From Solen grandis (Eukaryota > Mollusca > Bivalvia > Adapedonta > Solenidae): a stretch of 64,000 nucleotides of DNA. Within the stretch, counting starts at the first letter, position 1, and the number at the start of each line of letters is the position of its first letter. A model generated the notes under the pieces. The model saw only the letters and a program-made list of their open reading frames with translations, was not told where the DNA came from and ran no database searches. The stretch is from the NCBI GenBank assembly GCA_021229015.1, contig CM037789.1:25824256-25888255 (forward strand). The letters run 5' to 3'. Position numbers and translations under genes: made by a program. Shown here in pieces: positions 23,429 to 36,345 of this stretch.

Positions 23429-26034
23429 GTTTTTTTCCTATACATGAATATCAAACACTGAGTATATCCAAATATTTAAGTTAACTCCACCTTTCATTTC
23501 TTTTTCTTTCTTTATATTTTCCATCACAAAACTGAATTAACTTGATTTTCAAGCAAAAATCTTCAAGAGTTTTCCAGCAACATCAAAATTTCAATCTCTT
23601 TAAAGAGCAAACTATTTATTTTTTAACTATTTACATTTACCATAGCTTCCAGGTTACAAATCAAAAACAACCTGACTTCTCCTCCTGCTTTACATATCTC
23701 ATCTACTTTCATACCTAATATCTCATAATTTAAAATTGCCTAGCCAATTAGCTACCAATTCACGACCAATCATAGACGTAACATGAACCAGTTCTGTCCA
23801 TGTAAGGTTTTAAATCCACACGAGTACATGCATGAAAGAAGAATATCCTGCATTTGGTTGAAGCAATAAAACCCTAACTCATCGCAAATTTCAAAATGAG
23901 GTAACACACTTCTGTATCTCTTACAAAAATACCAAAAGTCAACTAAAGGTTTAAAGGAGCCGTGGCATACTTCAAAAGATTTACAATGAAATGATTTTCT
24001 GTCAAAGACAGCGCAAACATTGACATCATGACATCAGTAAATGTCAGCCGCAATAAACTTATACACCATTATTAATCAAAGATATGAAACAGTCGACTAT
24101 ACTGAACCTAGTGCAAACACAGACGACCTTATAAAAACAGAAGCAAAAAAATCCCAAGTCGTCATCACAAACAAATATTGCAACATATTCAATGAACTTT
24201 TTCTTACAAGCACAAAAAAAGAAATGCCCAGTAGGTAAATTAATTTTACAACCAAAGTACTTATATCGGCAATTGGATAAGGTCCAAGAATGGACGATTT
24301 TTGTCTCTGACAATACTTGAATTGACACTTTAGATTAGGGTTAGCCGTGCTCGATTTCATGCCGTAGTTCACCGACAAGGATTAAAAAAATCTGATCCCG
24401 TTCCGTGTAATATGACTTTGAGACCTCCCGAGTATGTACTTCAATCATTAAGAGGTCGGGTATAAAAATTGTTTGTGTCTCCTTTTGTATGTAATCGTGT
24501 ACCATGTGAGTTAATAAGTTGTATGTTTCTTAGTATACCTGAGCGTTTATCATGCTCAAAGACTGAGAAAACTGCATCTTATATTGAAATGTGTAAATAT
24601 CCAAATATATATCATCACCTTTTAAAAACTGAACCATATATTAGAACAGGTATTTTTTACATCAGATAAAAATCTACAGAGCTTATGTGTATATACAGTG
24701 ACAAACACCATATAAATGATTTGCTTTGCCCTTACACCCATATCATATTATTTCATTGATACTCGATAGGGCTACTTTGTTTCCGACAAATCAACATACA
24801 AGCATATTAATTTTGATAATATCACAGCTATAGTTTGTATATCAGTGAAACAAATCAGTCGACTAATTGAATAATAATGCTTAATCTTAGCAGCACATAC
24901 CTGTGGTACAGTTAAGCAACTAGAAAACAAAGACTTTTTCATGACTTATGAGTAAGATTACATTTTCAGCTAAAATTACCCAAAATCTCTTAACCTAGCT
25001 ATTTTTAGGAAGTTAATTTCTCTTTAATTACTTAAATCATTAAAGTTTGTTTTTTTCTAAGTGTTAAGATGAACTGTTTCATGGTTATTATTAATGTCAC
25101 AATTCATTCCTGAGCAGTTTGTACTGGTCCAACCCAGGAACTAATTCAGAGTGACTTTATATAAGTTGTAGGTGCAGTGAAACCTGTGAACAAAGGCCAC
25201 CAACAGGAAACTAAAAACTAGCCTTTATCTGTAAGTGCTTATAATTCAGAGATTAAATTCTCTCTCAATTCAGTGATACAAATCAAGTCACTGGGCTTTG
25301 TTCATTGGTTGACTCAGAGGTTACCACTTATACAAGTTTGACTATAGATAATTTTCCAATGGATGTGAAATACATATAATTAACTAGGTATGCATGTTCT
25401 TGTAAAGCCTTTAGGGAGTGTCTTAATTGCACATAAGTTTATTTTCTAAACATGAGCTTACATTGGTGTATAACTGCCCAGTTCCGCAACCTTAACACAA
25501 AATTTTAAAAACAGTCAAGGGCAATAACTCTAAACAAATAAACATTTAGTAAGGCAGGGGTATGCTGAAGAGAGCTGTGTACCTTGATCTGGTAGTGCTT
25601 CATCAGCTATGGAACATACAAGGATGCTAACCCAAGCAGTAAAACCTTATATGTAAATACATATGTATATATAATAATGATAAATGAAAATATAGCCTTC
25701 CAAAATTTATTTACAACTTAATTATCCATACAACCTGAACCACAGGTCCAGTGGCTGCAGATCACACCCAGTTTGAGACAAGAATATTTCAAGACGTTCT
25801 CATGTGCAAACATGGTTCATACAAATTTTATGTTTTTTTTACATGGCAAAGTACTGGTCCAACCTAAGAACCATTACGAAGCATAAGGACAAGTTATATA
25901 CAACTTGATTCCTGACCAATTTATTAAAAATATGTAAAAAGCACACGACAGCAAGAAAACTCTGTATCATAAACCATATGCACCCAATACTCCTTATGCA
26001 AGAAAATAGCATGTCTCCCAAGATACCCCTATTG

Positions 26035-26265
26035 TAACTGCATTATTTTGGATAAGTGTCATCCTATTGTGGCCCCGACAGGTGCATAATCAATGTCAAA
26101 TAATTAACGAGCCAGGTGATGACCAGGTACACTGTAGTTAATTAACCATATGTTTGTGACGAGGCTATCTTAGGCTGTAATCAGGTGAGGAACATAAACA
26201 GGAGGGCGGAGTACTTCAAGTTTGGGGTGAGATTATCTACTTTGTAAGTACTCTGGCATCGGTCG
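26035..26265 (+). promoter_or_regulatory. candidate non-coding regulatory block
   Basis: Non-repetitive, higher-complexity block with three CAGGTG E-boxes (ACAGGTGCAT, CCAGGTGATG, TCAGGTGAGG) and TTAATTAACCATATG. No coding frame stands out. Confidence 0.22.
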
Positions 26266-26278
26266 ACAAAATTTTATA

Positions 26279-26390
26279 TTGAAAAAAAAAATAAAATAAA
26301 GAAAAACAGAGAAAGAAAAAGGTGAGTTAGGAAGAAAAAAGGAGGGTTGGATAAAAAAAAAGAGATTAAAGAGGGACAAGTGAAATAAAT
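26279..26390 (+). repeat. polypurine (A/G-rich) tract
   Basis: About 110 bases dominated by A and G. Low complexity. Confidence 0.8.
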
Positions 26391-26527
26391 GTTTTTGGTG
26401 ATTAATAATACAAAAAACGCTTTCTAGATAAAGTATGGGGTTATTTCAAACAGATATAGCAGACAGATTCAGGTTTTATGTCATCTCTGCTTTTGACTGT
26501 ATAAGTACTTTAAAGACAAAAAAAGAT

Positions 26528-26690
26528 TAATATAGATTTGAGGTGCTGCAGTCCAGAGGTTAGTGGCTCCGACAGTTGTAGGTTTGAGCACCATACAGAC
26601 AAGAACTATTCATGGACTTCCTAGGCACAAAGTACTGGTCCAACCCAGAAACCATCATGAGGGATTAGTATAAATTATAAGAACTTGTTT
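26528..26690 (+). mobile_element. third-family SINE, forward, diverged
   Basis: Head GCAGTCCAGAGGTTAGTGGC then GTTGTAGGTTTGAGCACC; tail AAAGTACTGGTCCAACCCAG. Tail-only fragments lie at 25112-25165 and 25845-25905. Confidence 0.6.
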
Positions 26691-27822
26691 TTCCAATCAA
26701 TGTAAAAAAAGAATAAGTAAAAACCAAATAAAAGCCCTGATTTGACAGAATGTCCTTTTCTCAAGCATTCTGTAGTTAAAAATGATTTTGTAAGACAATT
26801 TTCTAGCAATGAAATTGTACGGAAATAAATTGCTATTTCTCTAAAATTTACTCCATTTTTATGTTGAGTTGTTAAATTAATACAACAGTTTCAATGGGTC
26901 TTTTTGATAAAACAACAGTATGTTCATCAAAGAAACTGTAATTTAGTTAGAACACTTTATCAAAATTTTGTGAATATGAAATATATGCTTCAGCTAGTTG
27001 TCATCTCAACAAACAATATTGCATAACTTTTTTTTCTGTAAGTATAGGAATATCTACCAATGAAAATTGTTAAGATATTCATTTGGCTCAGTCTTATGTC
27101 ATCAAGTAAGTCAAAATAGAGGTTTGAGACAGCTACGCCAAAAAAGCACCAGGTCCGTGTGAAATCATTTCTGAAGTTTGGTCAGGTCTAACAGTCTTTA
27201 AAAGTTGTTTCATCCAGGTCAGATAGCCAGAGTTATTTAAATATGACTAAAGCGCTAATACAAACATGAACAGCATGACTGTGTTAGAACATAACACTAT
27301 ATGTGCCGAGGACTTCTCTTAAGCAATGAAAATATTTGTCGGTCCCTTTAAATGCAGTATTTGAACAAGTCATACGGATTAACCATGATTAAATAAGCTA
27401 AGTACCCAGCGTGTACCGCGGTAAATTAAGCGTGTAGGGATGATATATAACGGTTTATAATGGGGCTTCACACCAGAAATTTAATTTTTGAGATTACGTT
27501 CGCTGATCGTAGGGATACGCTGATATAAATGGTTATGGGATAAAGGTTCATTGGATCACGGTATGACCTGGCTGACCCAACTTTACAGGTGATCAAGAAC
27601 TCATTATACTGTAACAAACCACTGTGCTGTAGACAAGGCCTTCATAATGAAATATTTGGTATCAATGTTCCATTACTGTAAAATAATCATTTTTGGCTGA
27701 AGAGTCAGTAGTAATGACCATTTCATGAGTATATCTTTTTTATTTGTGATTTTATTTTCCACAAAATGTGAAGTGTACAGTAAAGAACTTGGTCAAATGG
27801 AGAGTAGAATGTATGAAAGAAC

Positions 27823-27892
27823 AGGAAGCTCTAGTGGTAGAGCATTCCCCCTGCGGGTTAGAGTCTCGGTAAGGCTGAACCCCCCCGTGATA
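27823..27892 (+). mobile_element. tRNA-like SINE head fragment
   Basis: AGCTCTAGTGGTAGAGCATT looks like an A-box region and CGGGTTAGAGTCTCGG a decayed B-box. Similar heads are at 29849-29897 and, reversed, at 7684-7725. Confidence 0.5.
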
Positions 27893-28521
27893 TATAGTTG
27901 GCACATTCTCCTATCATTCCCGCAAATATTTGACCTTGAAAAGGTCATGTTGAATTTGAAGCTTAAGGAGAAAAGCCTAAAAAATTATATCGAAGAAAGG
28001 AATATTGTGTGTGATATTGAAAGAAATCAATGAAAGAATAAAAAGAAGTTTTGTCCTGAGTGAACATTGAAGTTTTTCAGGGGGCCAAAAAAAAAACGGC
28101 CCCCAGTATTTAAACCTCAGCATTTTTCCTTTGAAAAATAGAATCGACAGGCAAAATGAAAAACTGACAGGCTAAAAGAACTTGACTGATATTGAGAATT
28201 TCAAGTTCAGTAACTGCACAACAGATCTCTCTATTGAAATGTGAATGATCTCCTTGACCCTTGACCCAGGGAAATGTTTCGTTCACATGTCAGACTACTG
28301 GAATAATGCAAGTGTCTTTAAAAAGGTGGAAGTACTTTAAAAATTTTTGGGCGGAAAAAAAAACTTTCATTTGGGAAAACAATGGCACAACTTTTTTTAA
28401 AAAGAACAATAAACTAAATAAAGTTTAGAAAAGGGGGGACCCGAATTTCAATCTAAGATGCACTTGCCATCACTTGACCAAAGGAGATCTGATAGAAAAA
28501 TTATATTTTTTTTCTCACAAT

Positions 28522-28621
28522 NNNNNNNNNNNNNNNNNNNNNNNNNNNNNNNNNNNNNNNNNNNNNNNNNNNNNNNNNNNNNNNNNNNNNNNNNNNNNNN
28601 NNNNNNNNNNNNNNNNNNNNN
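28522..28621. other. assembly gap, 100 N
   Basis: Exactly 100 undetermined bases, the usual placeholder for a gap of unknown size. Anything reading through it is meaningless. Confidence 0.98.
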
Positions 28622-28826
28622 AAACACTTCTTTATAAATAAAATATGTTTCTGTAAACTATGTTTCCCAACTTTGGGGGTGGGAGAGCGGTACCGACTCA
28701 TGTAACATGCAACTGATTTCGCCCTATAAAACCAATGCGTTTATACAATGCAACAACAACACTACCACGATCCGTCGTCGGAAACTCGCAATCGACCTAT
28801 TTCATTACTCTCGCCGTGGTTCCAGG

Positions 28827-28974
28827 ACTGATTGGCCCGGTGTTAGGATAATGTGACTAGGTGTGGTATCATGCAACATGTCTACAGAGTGATACTGCAG
28901 TGTGGCAGCACCATGAAATACTTTTCAAATTACTGAAATACTGTCAGGTCAGTGGGATGTTAACACACAAACAA
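28827..28974 (+). mobile_element. V-SINE-like element, forward, head lost
   Basis: Contains GGCCCGGTGTTAGGATAATG, GATACTGCAGTGTGGCAGCA and ACTGAAATACTGTCAGG; 5'-truncated. Confidence 0.7.
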
Positions 28975-29337
28975 ACGTTACTCTCCATACCGATGATGTT
29001 TGAAACGTGATTTGTGGATATCCAACGCTGAGCCGACCTTACTTTAAGGACGCCCTAATTATTTCAGGTGTGTGTGTTGGGGGGATAAGTATACAGAGGT
29101 ACCAAGATAGAACCGTAGACCTGCTGCAAAGCAACAAGAAAGCTCTCACTCGTGAAAAATCCCACGGCGCCCAAGGGCTGAGTGACGTTACTTGTGATGT
29201 TTGGGATTCAGGATTGCTGCGCGACACAGCGACGCCCAGCGTAATAACAGGTCGATGAAGGCCTTAAGTGTACAGAGGCACCCATCTACCACAAGCCAGC
29301 AGGAAAGATTCCTAATCTGAACAGTTCGGGTGTCTGG

Positions 29338-29418
29338 GCCGGGACTCGAACCCCGTGTGGTAAAGGACTATCTGACATTAGGTCAGCGAATACAACCACT
29401 TGACCACAGAAGCTCCGG
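29338..29418 (-). mobile_element. Ser-tRNA-like SINE head, reverse
   Basis: The minus strand has an A-box in TGGTCAAGTGGTTGT and a perfect B-box in GGGGTTCGAGTCCCG, about 81 nt in all. The ends do not pair as an acceptor stem, so this is a SINE head or tRNA pseudogene rather than a working tRNA. A body of unknown extent continues left, perhaps to 29060. Confidence 0.6.
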
Positions 29419-29848
29419 CGTGCAGGAAACATTCATCGCATTAAAAATGACCACACTTATCTCTTACGGAGAATGATATGCTTTATCATACACGAATTTT
29501 TCTATGACTTTTCATCGAAAATCATGGAATTAATCACTTGACGCCCACCCTGATTATTTTCCTCCAAAACTATTTTTTTTATAATTGTCTCCTCACACAT
29601 TGTGATTGTAAACTTGTTTGGTATAAATATTTTATTTGATTAGACACACACACCACTGGAAGAGATCGGGTTTTGGTTCCAAAACTATCAATAAAATCTC
29701 CGGTTGGTTTCTCAATCTTGTAAGGAACATTTCGGAAACTTACTTTCTCATATTTCCTGGATAAGCACTTATCAGGATGAAAGCAAAATAATAACATTTA
29801 TTTCGATGTGGGACGTCACAGCTTACATCCACTTAAAAAGCCTTGGTC

Positions 29849-29897
29849 CACTGGTAACATGCCCTACTGCGGATCCGAAAGTTGTGGGGTCGAACTA
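29849..29897 (+). mobile_element. tRNA-like SINE head fragment
   Basis: CCTTGGTCCACTGGTAACAT then GTTGTGGGGTCGAACTAGG, matching the head of the third SINE family. Confidence 0.5.
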
Positions 29898-30936
29898 GGG
29901 CTGTCACAATGAATCGAAATAGAGGTATATTGCGATTCATGCTTGCATGATTTGCATATCGTATCGGGGGATTCATATCGGCCATATCGCGATAAGCATC
30001 TAAATTTTAAAGATTAATAATTGTTTTTAATAAAACTCATAACGAAGAAGTTTATCGAATCTTCCCTAGTTATTATGCAGCCAACCTGATTACACTGGGT
30101 GAAGAACATGCCTAAGCTACCACGTGTGTCAGTGGTCACATTATTAACCTCCATTAGAAGGATATGTAGGGTGCCCACTGAATTTTGAAACTGGGGTACA
30201 ATTGCTGTTTTCCCTTAACTTTGTACCTCTTCATATAGAGAGTCCCTACAATTTTGGGGGTACATGGCCAATTTTGGGGTTAAAAACCCTCTACAGAGGG
30301 TGAATGGGCATACTGATACATGTATGTGCAAAATTTCTATTTCATTATAAACCTTAAAGTTGCGTAGCGTGACGTAACCGGAAAACTGAGTTGGATCCTT
30401 CTCATGGTTCCGTAAAATAAACTTTATTGTAGCCTCGTTCTGGAATAATTTAATGAGATATGTCGTCTTTCACTTTTTAATAAAGGTACACGATATGATG
30501 ACAAATCATAACAAAAATGATTAGTTTGAACAAATAATTATAGTGTTGTGGATTCAGATGTAGTTTCCCGTTTACGACGAATTTATTGTAACATTTAAGG
30601 GCTGCCGCGAGTAATCCATAATCGAATAGATATACATGTATACTCTGATAGCCAGAAAAAAATAAATGGCATGTATGTGCCATCGTATAGTTCGCGGAAA
30701 CTGAAAGAATGGGAAAATATGCTTATCTGCCGTGTCACAAGGTGTCCGTGTTTTCTAAGTAAGCAGTTATTTTGTTGTCAGCATTAAGAGGAGTCTTCTC
30801 AACCACAGGAGACGTTATTAAAGCATCAAGGTCATGTCTTGGTGCTGAAGCCTGAACTTGTAGATGACCTGTTTTTCCTGAAACCAGACTGATAATGATA
30901 TTGGGCAAAAATTACTGAAGTCAGTATGGAGCTTAC

Positions 30937-30990
30937 CTGGATAAAGAAGATTTTACACTGTACAATTACACTTTGCTTTACAAGTGGCAT
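30937..30990 (-). CDS. candidate first coding exon (18 codons), alternative start
   Basis: An ATG (A at -3) opens 18 codons, MPLVKQSVIVQCKIFFIQ, ending at a CAG|GTAAGC donor in phase 0. It could be an alternative first exon of the same minus-strand gene as 18546-18677, about 12 kb downstream. There is no homology evidence and the peptide has no recognisable domain, so chance is a real possibility. Confidence 0.18.
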
Positions 30991-31160
30991 TTTGTTGATT
31001 TTTTTTTATCTAAATAAACAATTTTTGTTCGAATTTATAATCATTTATTTAAATAAAAGTTCAGTTTTATGGCACACACACAGATGCACACTGTAACAAC
31101 AAGAGATATTTGTTAAGCATATTAAAAAAAAACTGAGATTATTTTATTTGTTTGTTTGTT

Positions 31161-31423
31161 TGTTGGGAATAACGTCCCACCGACAGTAATGCAGTCATTT
31201 GGAGACGATGTCTATTTGAGACAGATATAGTGCTGCCATACTGTCGTATCACGCCGTAGACATGTGGCATGATACCACACCCAGTCATATTATCCTGACA
31301 CCAGTCCTGCAACTACCCTTATAAACTGAGCGCCAAGCAAGGAAGCTATAACAGTACCATGTTTTTACGACTTTGGTATGTCGCGGCCGGTGACCTCCCG
31401 CTCCCGAGGCGGACGCTCTAACC
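31161..31423 (-). mobile_element. V-SINE-like element, reverse, near full length
   Basis: AACGTCCCACCGACAGTAAT tail, CATGTGGCATGATACCACAC body and a head with CTCCCGAGGCGGACGCTCTA; the A-box end is cut short. Confidence 0.78.
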
Positions 31424-31677
31424 TGGGATTATTTTAGTACTTTTTAAGTTCCTCACTATGGCAGCAGTATTGTATTGTTTTGCGTATCGCTCAACCTGTA
31501 GCGTATCGTATCGGCAGTGGCATGGCAAAACACAGACCTTATCTGAACCTCGTTGGGGGCAAAGATTTTTCATAATCTTTCACGTCCAACCTAGGAACCG
31601 TCGAGAGGGATAAGTAAGATTGAAAATAATTTCTCTAGTACATGTATGTTATTTTAGAGGTGATGTAGTTACATGTA

Positions 31678-31952
31678 ATCTATCCGCCTCGGTAACGGGG
31701 GTTTGGGGTTCGATCCCCGGCCGCGACATGCCAAAGTCGTAAAAATTGTACTGATATATCTCCCCCGCTTGACGTTCTGCATATAAGGAGAGTTAAAGGT
31801 CCGGTTGGCCCGGTGTCAGGATAATGTGACTGGGTGTGGTTTCATGCCACATGTCTACGGCGTGATACTGCAGTGTGGCAGCACTTTGTCTGTCTCAAGT
31901 AGACATAGTCTCCAAATGACTAAAATACTGTCGGTGGGACGTTTAACTTAAG
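31678..31952 (+). mobile_element. V-SINE-like element, forward
   Basis: Forward head with GGTTCGATCCCCGGCCGCGA (B-box), body GGATAATGTGACTGGGTG and tail ACTGTCGGTGGGACGTTTAA. It lies about 250 bp from the reverse copy at 31161-31423, so the two form an inverted pair. Confidence 0.78.
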
Positions 31953-32731
31953 AAATGTAAACTAATACTGACCTACCGCAAGTTAGCTAGAGGGATCCTT
32001 TTTATGTATATGAATCAAAAGCTTATTCAACAGAGATATATGAAACGGTCCGAAATAATGTTTTTTTCTCGTGACGAATAAAAAATAAAACAACGGGTGG
32101 ACGGGACTTGAACGAGATCTCGCTGACACGTTTAACATCTTGTAAACGCTTAAAAGAAAGACGCTTTACAGTTCTACTCGTAAAAGGGACTCTGCGATCT
32201 AATGAGAAGCATACATATTTGGTTTTAATCGGCAATAGGTTTAAGAGAAAACTCATTATGTTTATGATTGTTATGAGTAACTTTACACATTTCACTTTAT
32301 CTCACGGTCACGTGATCGTACACGTAACTTCACGAGAGCTCCTCGTGACTTGCTCTATACCTATATCAGAGTTGCAGATCTCTGTTAAGTTATTGTTTGA
32401 TTGAATGAACATGGATCATTGCGTGTTAAACTGAACACCACACCCGAGGTCGCATACCTTGTTGGCGCCGGTGTTATGTAATGAGCTCTCAATCGGGCGC
32501 CATCAAATTTTCTAGTAAACTAACCAAAATCGATCAATCTAACGGGTGGTTTTATGATTATTGAATTACTATAATCTTCAAGTTTTAAGTAATATGTGTT
32601 CGGCTTTACGATGTTAACTTTTTGAAATAACAATACCCAATAACCCCCGATGAAGTCTTACTTTAATGAATAATCAATTAGTTAATCCGTAACATTAATT
32701 GCATTCATTGTTTGCACACACCATCTATGTG

Positions 32732-32733
<2 letters not shown>

Positions 32734-32780
<47 letters not shown>
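32734..32780 (+). repeat. (GA)n microsatellite
   Basis: Uninterrupted GA dinucleotides over about 47 bases, immediately left of a reverse SINE body. Confidence 0.95.
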
Positions 32781-32783
<3 letters not shown>

Positions 32784-32798
32784 TTGCTTTCCTTGCGT

Positions 32799-32962
32799 TC
32801 ATCGTCCCACCGACAGTATTTCATTCATTTTGGGACTTATGTCTACTTGAAACAGATAAAGTGTTGCTAGAATGCAGTATCACGCCGTAGACATGTAGCA
32901 TGATACCACACCCAGTCACATTATCCTGACACTGGGCAAACGACTCCTGAAACTACCCTTAC
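32799..32962 (-). mobile_element. V-SINE-like element, reverse, head lost
   Basis: Starts CGTCCCACCGACAGTATTTC, includes GTAGACATGTAGCATGATAC and ACACCCAGTCACATTATCCT, and ends before the tRNA head. Confidence 0.72.
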
Positions 32963-33255
32963 ATGTATATTAAAAATGATTCTGCAAAAACAAATACATG
33001 TACAATGATAATTACCATTTTGATAACATACATCCATATGCTGAAGATATTTGGAATAATTTTCATCATCATTTATCCTATGTTAATCATATAAAACATT
33101 TCTTTTTTTTTTCACTGTTAATATCTATAAATTGTATTTTATACTATTGTTAAGAGGACTATATGGAAGAACGGCATTGCCAAAAATGTTATCCTCCAGA
33201 AATATCGGTCCAATGTACATTTGAGAGAGCCAAAGACAAAACAATACAATTAGAA

Positions 33256-33600
33256 TTACAGAAAAACAAACACACGGGGGAGAAAGGGGACTTACAGAAA
33301 AACACACAAACGGGGAGAGAAAGGGGACTTACAGCAAAACACACAAACGGAGGGAGAAAGGAGAAAAACACACAAACGGGAGGAGAAAGGAGAAAAATAC
33401 ACAAACGGTGGGGGGGGGGGGATGGGAGAGAGAGAGAGAGAGAGGGAGGATTTACAGAAAAACACAAACGCGGGGAGAACGGGGATTTACGGAAAAACAA
33501 AAGGGGATTTACAGAAAAACACACAAACGGGAGGAGATGGGGATTTACAGAAAAACACCAAACGGGGGGAGAAAGAAGGGAGAACAAGATAGAGAAAAAG
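33256..33600 (+). repeat. purine-rich degenerate repeat, ~30-40 bp units
   Basis: Units contain GATTTACAGAAAAACACAC and AAACGGGGGAGAAAGG. Interrupted by a G-run and a GA run at 33409-33447. Nearly all-purine on the plus strand; long open frames on both strands follow from composition. Confidence 0.85.
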
Positions 33601-34455
33601 AAAGAGAAAAAAAGTATTTTTCATCACCAATTGATGTTTAACAAAAGAAAACATGAATTCCATATATCATCATATATAACATTTTATAGTTATTCTTTCA
33701 ATCAAGTGACATTCCTCCTGTAAGAAAAGAGAGAGAGAGAGAGATGCGTGAGAGAAAATAAAAATGTTTTGGTAGTATTATGCACTAGTTTGCCTCTATG
33801 ATAAAAATGAAGAAACACTCATGTATTACGATTCTAATCAAGATCAACAGTAGATTAAGTGTTTTTAAGCCCTGTTCTCAAGTACTTAAGTACATTTAAA
33901 TTCTTTTACAGGGTGCCGAATTTTCTCATAAATCAGGATTCTGCTCATATATGTGGTATACTCTGACCTATAACTAGAAGGGAAACTAATATAACAAGAA
34001 TCTTAAAATTCTATCAAAAACGTTCTCATTATCAAGACGTTTGCAGTCTTATCTATGATGTTGATGAAAGGAAATGTTAAATGCCGGTCGTGCCCGGAGT
34101 CAAAAGGTTCCAGATGCGCAGAAACGGTATTTAGAATTTCATAATGTACTCTCAAATTTTACTGTTCGCTTCTTGCAGAGCTGCATGCATTTAGCCCGAG
34201 GTCACGTCTGCAAATAAATGTTTATTGCACAGCTTAAAATCAGTTTTACCTAAATATTTGTGTGAATGGTTATTTTTTCTCATACTCGCACTATGGCAAG
34301 TGGCCACAATATGTGACTGAATTTTGGCGCCATGATTTGGTTTCCTCCGACCTGGTTTTGTAAATGCTTAAACAAAGGACAAATTCTCTGTTTAATTGAT
34401 TACATGTATATCAAATTAGTATTTAAGGCATAATCCAAAGCTTGAAACAATTCAG

Positions 34456-35262
34456 TTGCGCCCCTCACCGCTGTGGGTTCGAATCCCGGTAGGGAATTCG
34501 GATTTTTCATGTGAGGAAGCCTTCCAGCTGGCTTGCGGTAGTTTAACAATATTTTATTTCATATACTAGTATATGTGAAATGGGGTTGGGCCACAAGTTC
34601 TTACAACTTAGAATCGGTCCTTCCCCTACATACAGTTGTAAACAATGGCATATAAATGGTCATGAAAATACATAATGGAAAATATAATCATAGAAAAAAG
34701 AAAAAAAAATAGAGAGAGAGAGAGACTCGTTGAGGCGGATCCTTATAATCTAATTACATTATTTAGTAACAACATATCAGGCATTTAACCCCTTATCCTG
34801 ATATAGGCGTTCACACACATATATGTAATTAAATATACATACATGTACATATATACACTCAGGATTTTTTTTTTCAGATCAATGTTATATTACTGTAACA
34901 TTTCTGTAAGTATATGTATAAAACTACTACTTAAGAAAAAGTAGCTTTAAAACAATAACATTTTATCTCAGTAACATTAATAACATATCTAAAAAAATAT
35001 TAAAGGAATGTTAATATTCAAATCTTTTAGATCTTTTAATAAAAGTTTGAACTGCTTCAAATAGCAACTTATTTTGTTCAGAGTTAAGATTTGAACTACC
35101 ATTCAATAGCATGTCTACATGTAGGGGGTGGAATGACCTTATCGGTAGGTCGGTGGTTCTACCCGGGTACCTCTGTGTACACGGGATCTTCCTCCACCTG
35201 TAATTAGCTGGACGTCGCTATATGATTGAAATACTATCGCAGCGACGGTAAATCCCAATACA
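34456..35262 (+). mobile_element. second-family SINE interrupted by about 607 bp
   Basis: Head and neck at 34456-34541 end in GGCTTGCGGTAG; the expected continuation (GGTCGGTGGTTCTACCCGG) resumes at 35143. Tail GACGGTAAATCCCAATACAA runs to 35262. The intervening 34542-35148 has no recognised content. Confidence 0.5.
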
Positions 35263-35618
35263 ACAACAACAACAATTCAGTTGCATTTTACCAAATTTTC
35301 TGCCTAATTATTGGTTCACACCATCGGAAAATGCGTCCAATCGGAACTTCTCGGTCATTTACGCTTCTTTACGATATGGACAGAAAAGTAACGATTGATT
35401 TCGATGATAACACGCCTTACAACCAGGGACCCGTTGCATACGTAAAGCGTTCTTGGTGCGTTTTCAATATTGCTTCTAACTTTGGTACCATTTCAGTAAG
35501 TTCTTCAGGAAGTAATATCAAAACAAAAGCTCAAACGGTTGTTTCCTGCACGTATGCTGAGTTGTATAAAAATTTGGTACAGAGAAATGATTTAGGTATT
35601 AAGAATAACATTTCATAG
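35263..35618 (+). other. unassigned 130-codon open frame, first part in a SINE
   Basis: The frame 35226-35618 starts inside the SINE tail and runs through unique DNA. The unique part includes PIGTSRSFTLLYDMDRKV and NQGPVAYVKRSWCVF. It has no recognised domain, signal or family, and a start inside a SINE makes it doubtful as a gene. The following 35619-35934 is AT-rich and empty. Confidence 0.2.
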
Positions 35619-35934
35619 AAAACTTGATAGGCTTTCCCAAAATGCTCAATGGACAATTGTCAGACGTCATATCCGTTCCTTTAAAAACCACCTACGTTAC
35701 TTTACCATGTTTATTACATTATGTGACAGTGCGTCTGCTTCGAGTTCCACTAACCATATTTAGCGTAAGTAATACTTAAATATTTAGGAGCGAATTACTC
35801 TTCCTTCTTTAATAAAAATATTCAAATATTTCACTTCTTAACAAATATTACTAGTATTATAAGGGCAATGATTTTGGTCAAATAATCAGAGTCACATAAT
35901 TTAATATTTCGTAAAACAAATAGAATTTATGTTT

Positions 35935-36208
35935 GTTTGCTTGTTGGGTTTAACGTCCCACGGACAGTATTCCAGTTATTTGGAGACGATGTCTACTTGA
36001 GACAGATATAGTGCTGCCACACTGCAGTATCATGCCGTAGACATGTGGCATGATACCACACCCAGTCACATTATCCTGACACCGGGCCAACCAGTCCTGC
36101 AACTACCCTTATATGCTGAGGGCCAAACAAGGGAGCTATAACAGTACCATTTTTATTTTTTTTGGTATGTCGCGGCCGGATATCGAACCCACGACTTCCC
36201 GATTGTTT
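35935..36208 (-). mobile_element. V-SINE-like element, reverse
   Basis: GTTTAACGTCCCACGGACAG tail, CATGTGGCATGATACCACAC body and partial head GGCCGGATATCGAACCCACG. It stands 140 bp left of the 26-bp minisatellite. Confidence 0.75.
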
Positions 36209-36345
36209 GTAGTTATTAAAGCAATGTTTTTAGTAAAATGGTCAAAGTCACATACTTTAATATTTCGTAAAACAGGAATAAGGGAATTTATGTAGAACTT
36301 AGCGCTCAATATTGTTGATGGGACTCGAGCCAGACTTTATTAATC

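Larger units (their letters stand above)
22791..28521. other. intron-like DNA with SINE fragments
   Basis: AT-rich, with higher-complexity blocks at 23860-24440, 26035-26265 and 27400-27600 that could be regulatory. No convincing exon besides the tiny candidate at 23414-23428. Confidence 0.5.

Noticed and set aside
28501..28701. 66-codon minus-strand frame
   Set aside because: It reads through 100 N.
29338..29418. Functional serine tRNA gene
   Set aside because: A- and B-boxes are good but the ends do not form an acceptor stem and SINE-like sequence continues to the left.
33163..33723. 186-codon charged protein, and a 132-codon frame opposite
   Set aside because: Both come from a purine-rich repeat with almost no stop codons by composition; no splice signal or domain.
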